Assembly (NCBI GenBank): GCA_027596075.1
Contig: JADGJC010000476.1
Coordinates: 1 to 21,090 of the forward strand
Reading direction: 5' to 3'
Length of the DNA stretch: 21,090 nt
From: Rhizophlyctis rosea
Taxonomy: Eukaryota > Chytridiomycota > Chytridiomycetes > Rhizophlyctidales > Rhizophlyctidaceae
Shown here: positions 19,301 through 21,090 of the stretch, piece by piece
Layout of the letters: each line of letters starts with the position of its first letter
Numbering within the stretch: the first letter of the stretch is position 1
Translations under genes and position numbers: made by a program
Notes under the pieces: model-generated
What the model was told of the DNA's origin: nothing
Seen by the model: the letters and a program-made list of their open reading frames with translations, nothing else
Database searches by the model: none

Positions 19301-21090
19301 TTTTTTTGGGGGGATTTTGGAAAGCATCCGGGTTTGGTTGTTTGGGTTTGTGGCGAATGAATGGGTGTTACTAGCATAGCATGCATGGTGCTGGTAGAGC
19401 ATAGGGTAAAACGCGTCGCGTCAGGGTCCTAGTGGGCCACCACCCACGGCGGCACAGACCATACACCAACGTCGCAGCCATGCATCGTCGCATCACTTCG
19501 GCTTCATCTCCCCCTCCCTTACATCACGTTCTCACATGACCCACCCACTCACTCATCCCCCTTTCCCTCTCTTTCTTAGCCGCATCATTCCGCGAATCCT
19601 GGCACCACAAAAAGCGACGCATAAGATCTCAGTCTCCGTTTGGGAACCATCCGTCTTGGGACCTTATTAGCGTAATAGTCAAATCCGGCGCCGACTTACG
19701 ACAAGAACAACTAGCGCTTCAGCTAATTGGAGAGATGCAGAGAATTTGGGCGGAGGATGGCGTGCCGGTTTGGGTTTGTTTGTGCGTATCGTTCTCTTTC
19801 ACCTTCCCTTCATCACTCCCTTAGTCCCCACCCCCACCCTTCTCACCTACTCCCTCACTTTCACCACACAGCTTCCGCATCCTCCCCCTCTCCTCCGACG
19901 CCGGCCTCATCGAAACAATCCCCGACGCTATCTCCGTCCACTCTATCAAGAAACACGCTTACAGCCAAGGGCTAAACCAACCCGGTCTCGCCTACACATT
20001 ATACGATTACTTTGTAGCAGAATTCGGCGGCGGAAGTGTCGGGGGCGAAAAGTGGAGAAGGGCTCAGGATGCATTTATGAGGAGTCTAGCGGGGTATTGT
20101 GTTGTTTGTTATTTGTTGGGGGTAAAGGATCGGTGAGTTTCCTTCATGTTTTTGCCGCGATTGGGTTGTCTACTCACGTGCTGATGCCATTTCCTTTCCT
20201 AATCAAGGCATAATGGCAACATCCTCCTCAACACCACCGGCCACATAATCCACATCGACTTTGGATTCATGCTCTCCAACGCTCCCGGCGGTGTTCCCGG
20301 GCTTGGGTTTGAGCTTGCGCCGTTCAAGCTCCCGCAGGAGTATGTTGATATTTTGGGGGGTGTTGGGAGCGCAAAGTTCCAGGAGTTTCGAACGCTGGTG
20401 AAATGGGCTTTTTTGAGTGTTAGGAAGAGGGGGGAGAGGGTTTGGGGGGTTGTGGAGGTTATGGAGAGGGGTGAGTTTTTTTGTGTGGTGGTTTTAGGGA
20501 GGGGGAGGAGTGTGGGAATGTTGCGGGGGGGTTTGGAGTTGGGGGTTGATGGATGAAGTTGTGGATGGTGGTGATGGAGTTTGAGAGTTCATTCTTGACC
20601 ATATCCTCATTCTTCCCCTTCTCACACACACACGCATCCATATTACACACACATGCGCACACTCACACACATACTTCCACCACCATTCTCCCACAAATCC
20701 ACAGACTCAACCCTCCCCTGCTTCACCGGCTACACAACCAAACCCACCTCAACACCCACCTCCTCCTCCTCACCGCCCACATCCTCCTCCACCTCAACCC
20801 TCTCACCCACAACCTCCTCAACAGACCTCTCCCCACCCCAACACCACAAATACCCCGTTACTGCAGCTTTGAAAGACCGCTTCCACCTAACGTTGACGGA
20901 ACACCAGTTGGGAGCCGTGGTGGACGGGTTGATTGATAGGAGTTTGGGGAGTGTGTATACGAGGCTTTATGATGCTTTTCAGGTTCGTTGCGTTGTGTTT
21001 GTGTGTGTGCGGGGGGGGGGGGGGGGGGGAAAAATTGCGCCCGGGGGTTGGGGGTGTGTATTTGCGCGCGGGAATGGGGGAGTTTTAGTA
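16338..21090 (+). CDS. PIK1: Phosphatidylinositol 4-kinase, Pik1/PI4K-beta type (3' end beyond window)
   Basis: Phosphorylates phosphatidylinositol to PI4P; in yeast this enzyme acts at the Golgi and in the nucleus. Exons: 16338-16669, 17022-17112, 17167-19267, 19580-19781, 19872-20132, 20208-20470, 20705-20982; phases all agree and give 1176 residues (yeast Pik1 is about 1066). Residues 1-52 are Pro/Ser/Thr-rich. Residues 58-141 form the lipid-kinase-unique region (SEFFDSRMAVYYLHRYPDS; GIQHYICDKL; VALEDFILDRC). The Pik1-specific middle has LPAEV at 496-500, VLNSADRVPYL near 548 and RMRTAAVMLAQL near 703. In the kinase domain Lys876 (VIVKSGADLRQEQ) should bind ATP, DRHNGN at 995-1000 is the catalytic loop and DFG is at 1013-1015. 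It ends SLGSVYTRLYDAFQ just before a final intron. The start is the ATG with A at -3 and G at +4; the open frame continues upstream but without conserved sequence. A long Ser/Thr/Asp-rich linker separates the conserved blocks. Stt4-type kinase is excluded by the Pik1-specific motifs. Confidence 0.95.
16708..16735 (+). other. G-quadruplex-type motif in PIK1 intron 1
   Basis: The run holds successive GGG/GGGG tracts separated by single T residues (core GGGTGGGTGGGTGGGG), then TTGGG. This is a canonical short-loop G-quadruplex pattern. It lies on the sense strand about 40 nt after the 5' splice site, so it could fold in the pre-mRNA. No function is shown. Confidence 0.75.
16740..16860. repeat. 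Cluster of GC-rich short palindromes inside PIK1 intron 1
   Basis: Within about 120 bp there are several perfect inverted repeats: CATGCC-GAA-GGCATG (16757-16771), CGCG-CCAG-CGCG (16779-16790), and GCTTCGCGA ... TCGCGAAGC with a 9-bp stem and 10-nt loop (16822-16849). TCGCGA occurs four times between 16805 and 16846. Neither flank is like this. It resembles mobile palindromic elements known from some organelle and nuclear genomes, but I do not recognise a named family. Confidence 0.7.
17113..17166 (+). other. PIK1 intron 2 (54 nt)
   Basis: Donor GTACGT, branch-like ACTAAC near 17151 and acceptor GCACAG, phase 0. Its length is a multiple of three and it contains no stop, so a plain reading frame runs through it. 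Removing it restores HIALLTLWYLQAYL, which matches the family pattern where the unspliced version does not. Confidence 0.9.
19268..19579 (+). other. PIK1 intron 3 (312 nt)
   Basis: Donor GTGAGT and acceptor TTTCTTAG in phase 1 give DPSAASFRESWHHKKRRIR, the conserved entry to the kinase domain. The intron is long for this gene. I see no extra exon in it. Confidence 0.9.
19782..19871 (+). other. PIK1 intron 4 (90 nt)
   Basis: Donor GTGCGT and acceptor CACACAG join in phase 2. The spliced product reads VWVCFFRIL, the same spacing as other Pik1 kinases. Nearby alternative GT donors give the wrong phase or spacing. Confidence 0.82.
20133..20207 (+). other. PIK1 intron 5 (75 nt)
   Basis: Donor GTGAGT, branch-like GTGCTGAT near 20178 and acceptor AATCAAG. 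It splits the Arg codon of the catalytic DRHNGN motif, and splicing restores that motif exactly. Confidence 0.93.
20471..20704 (+). other. PIK1 intron 6 (234 nt)
   Basis: Donor GTGAGT and acceptor ATCCACAG join in phase 1 to give MERDSTLPCFTG, a conserved Pik1 segment. The first half is G-rich and the second half is a CA-rich tract (about 20620-20670). Confidence 0.9.
20983..21088 (+). other. PIK1 intron 7, possibly ending at the window edge
   Basis: The donor GTTCGT follows the codon for Gln in YDAFQ, where Pik1 proteins have only a few residues left. An AG at 21087-21088 followed by TA would fit a Tyr as the next residue. It has no pyrimidine tract, so the acceptor is tentative. The intron contains the 19-G run. 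Confidence 0.45.
21011..21029 (+). repeat. Homopolymer run of 19 G
   Basis: A run of 19 consecutive G residues follows a GT-rich stretch and is followed by AAAAATTGCGCCC and more G clusters. It may be real intronic low complexity, or sequencing or assembly error near a contig end. Confidence 0.85.

Noticed and set aside
16888..19374. Single 828-residue open frame taken as one unspliced protein
   Set aside because: Its first 44 or so codons are intron 1, and it runs through in-frame intron 2 and into intron 3. Splicing gives family-consistent joints, whereas the plain frame does not.

Overview
This is eukaryotic DNA, most probably fungal. The only gene that still looks functional is a seven-exon Pik1/PI4K-beta-type phosphatidylinositol 4-kinase on the + strand (16338 to the right edge). 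It has GT-AG introns, three of them only 54-90 nt. Seven exons can be joined with every phase agreeing, giving 1176 residues; the last few codons lie at or beyond the window edge. An early-diverging (chytrid-like) fungus is a guess based on the F-box gene debris and intron style, not a demonstrated assignment.

The remaining 16 kb (1-16.0 kb) holds no intact gene that I can support. It is not featureless, though. Comparing the window with itself shows it is a graveyard of gene copies that once read on the minus strand. Two diverged copies of a roughly 3 kb segment, A (about 1.34-4.09 kb) and B (about 9.26-12.5 kb), lie about 7.9-8.2 kb apart in the same orientation and match at a series of collinear anchors. 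A middle piece of about 0.5 kb is inverted in A relative to B. A third decayed copy, D (14.65-16.04 kb, minus strand), carries a recognisable F-box, and its stretch after the F-box resembles the right ends of A and B. A fourth, much weaker relative may lie at 5.5-6.05 kb. In places the copies resemble each other better as protein than the surrounding DNA does, and they share indel-shifted frames. That is what old coding sequence looks like, although the functions of the downstream parts are unknown to me.

Layout: 1-1.34 kb nothing recognised; 1.34-4.09 kb decayed copy A; 4.1-9.25 kb no gene (possible remnant at 5.5-6.05 kb); 9.26-12.5 kb decayed copy B; 12.5-14.64 kb no gene; 14.65-16.04 kb decayed F-box gene D; 15.84-16.34 kb 5' flank of the kinase gene; 16.34-21.09 kb PIK1. 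Intron 1 of PIK1 is unusually long and contains a G-quadruplex motif followed by a dense cluster of short palindromes that looks inserted. The right end of the window runs into a 19-G tract, and the sequence there may be unreliable.

All self-comparisons were made by eye, so percentages and edges are approximate.
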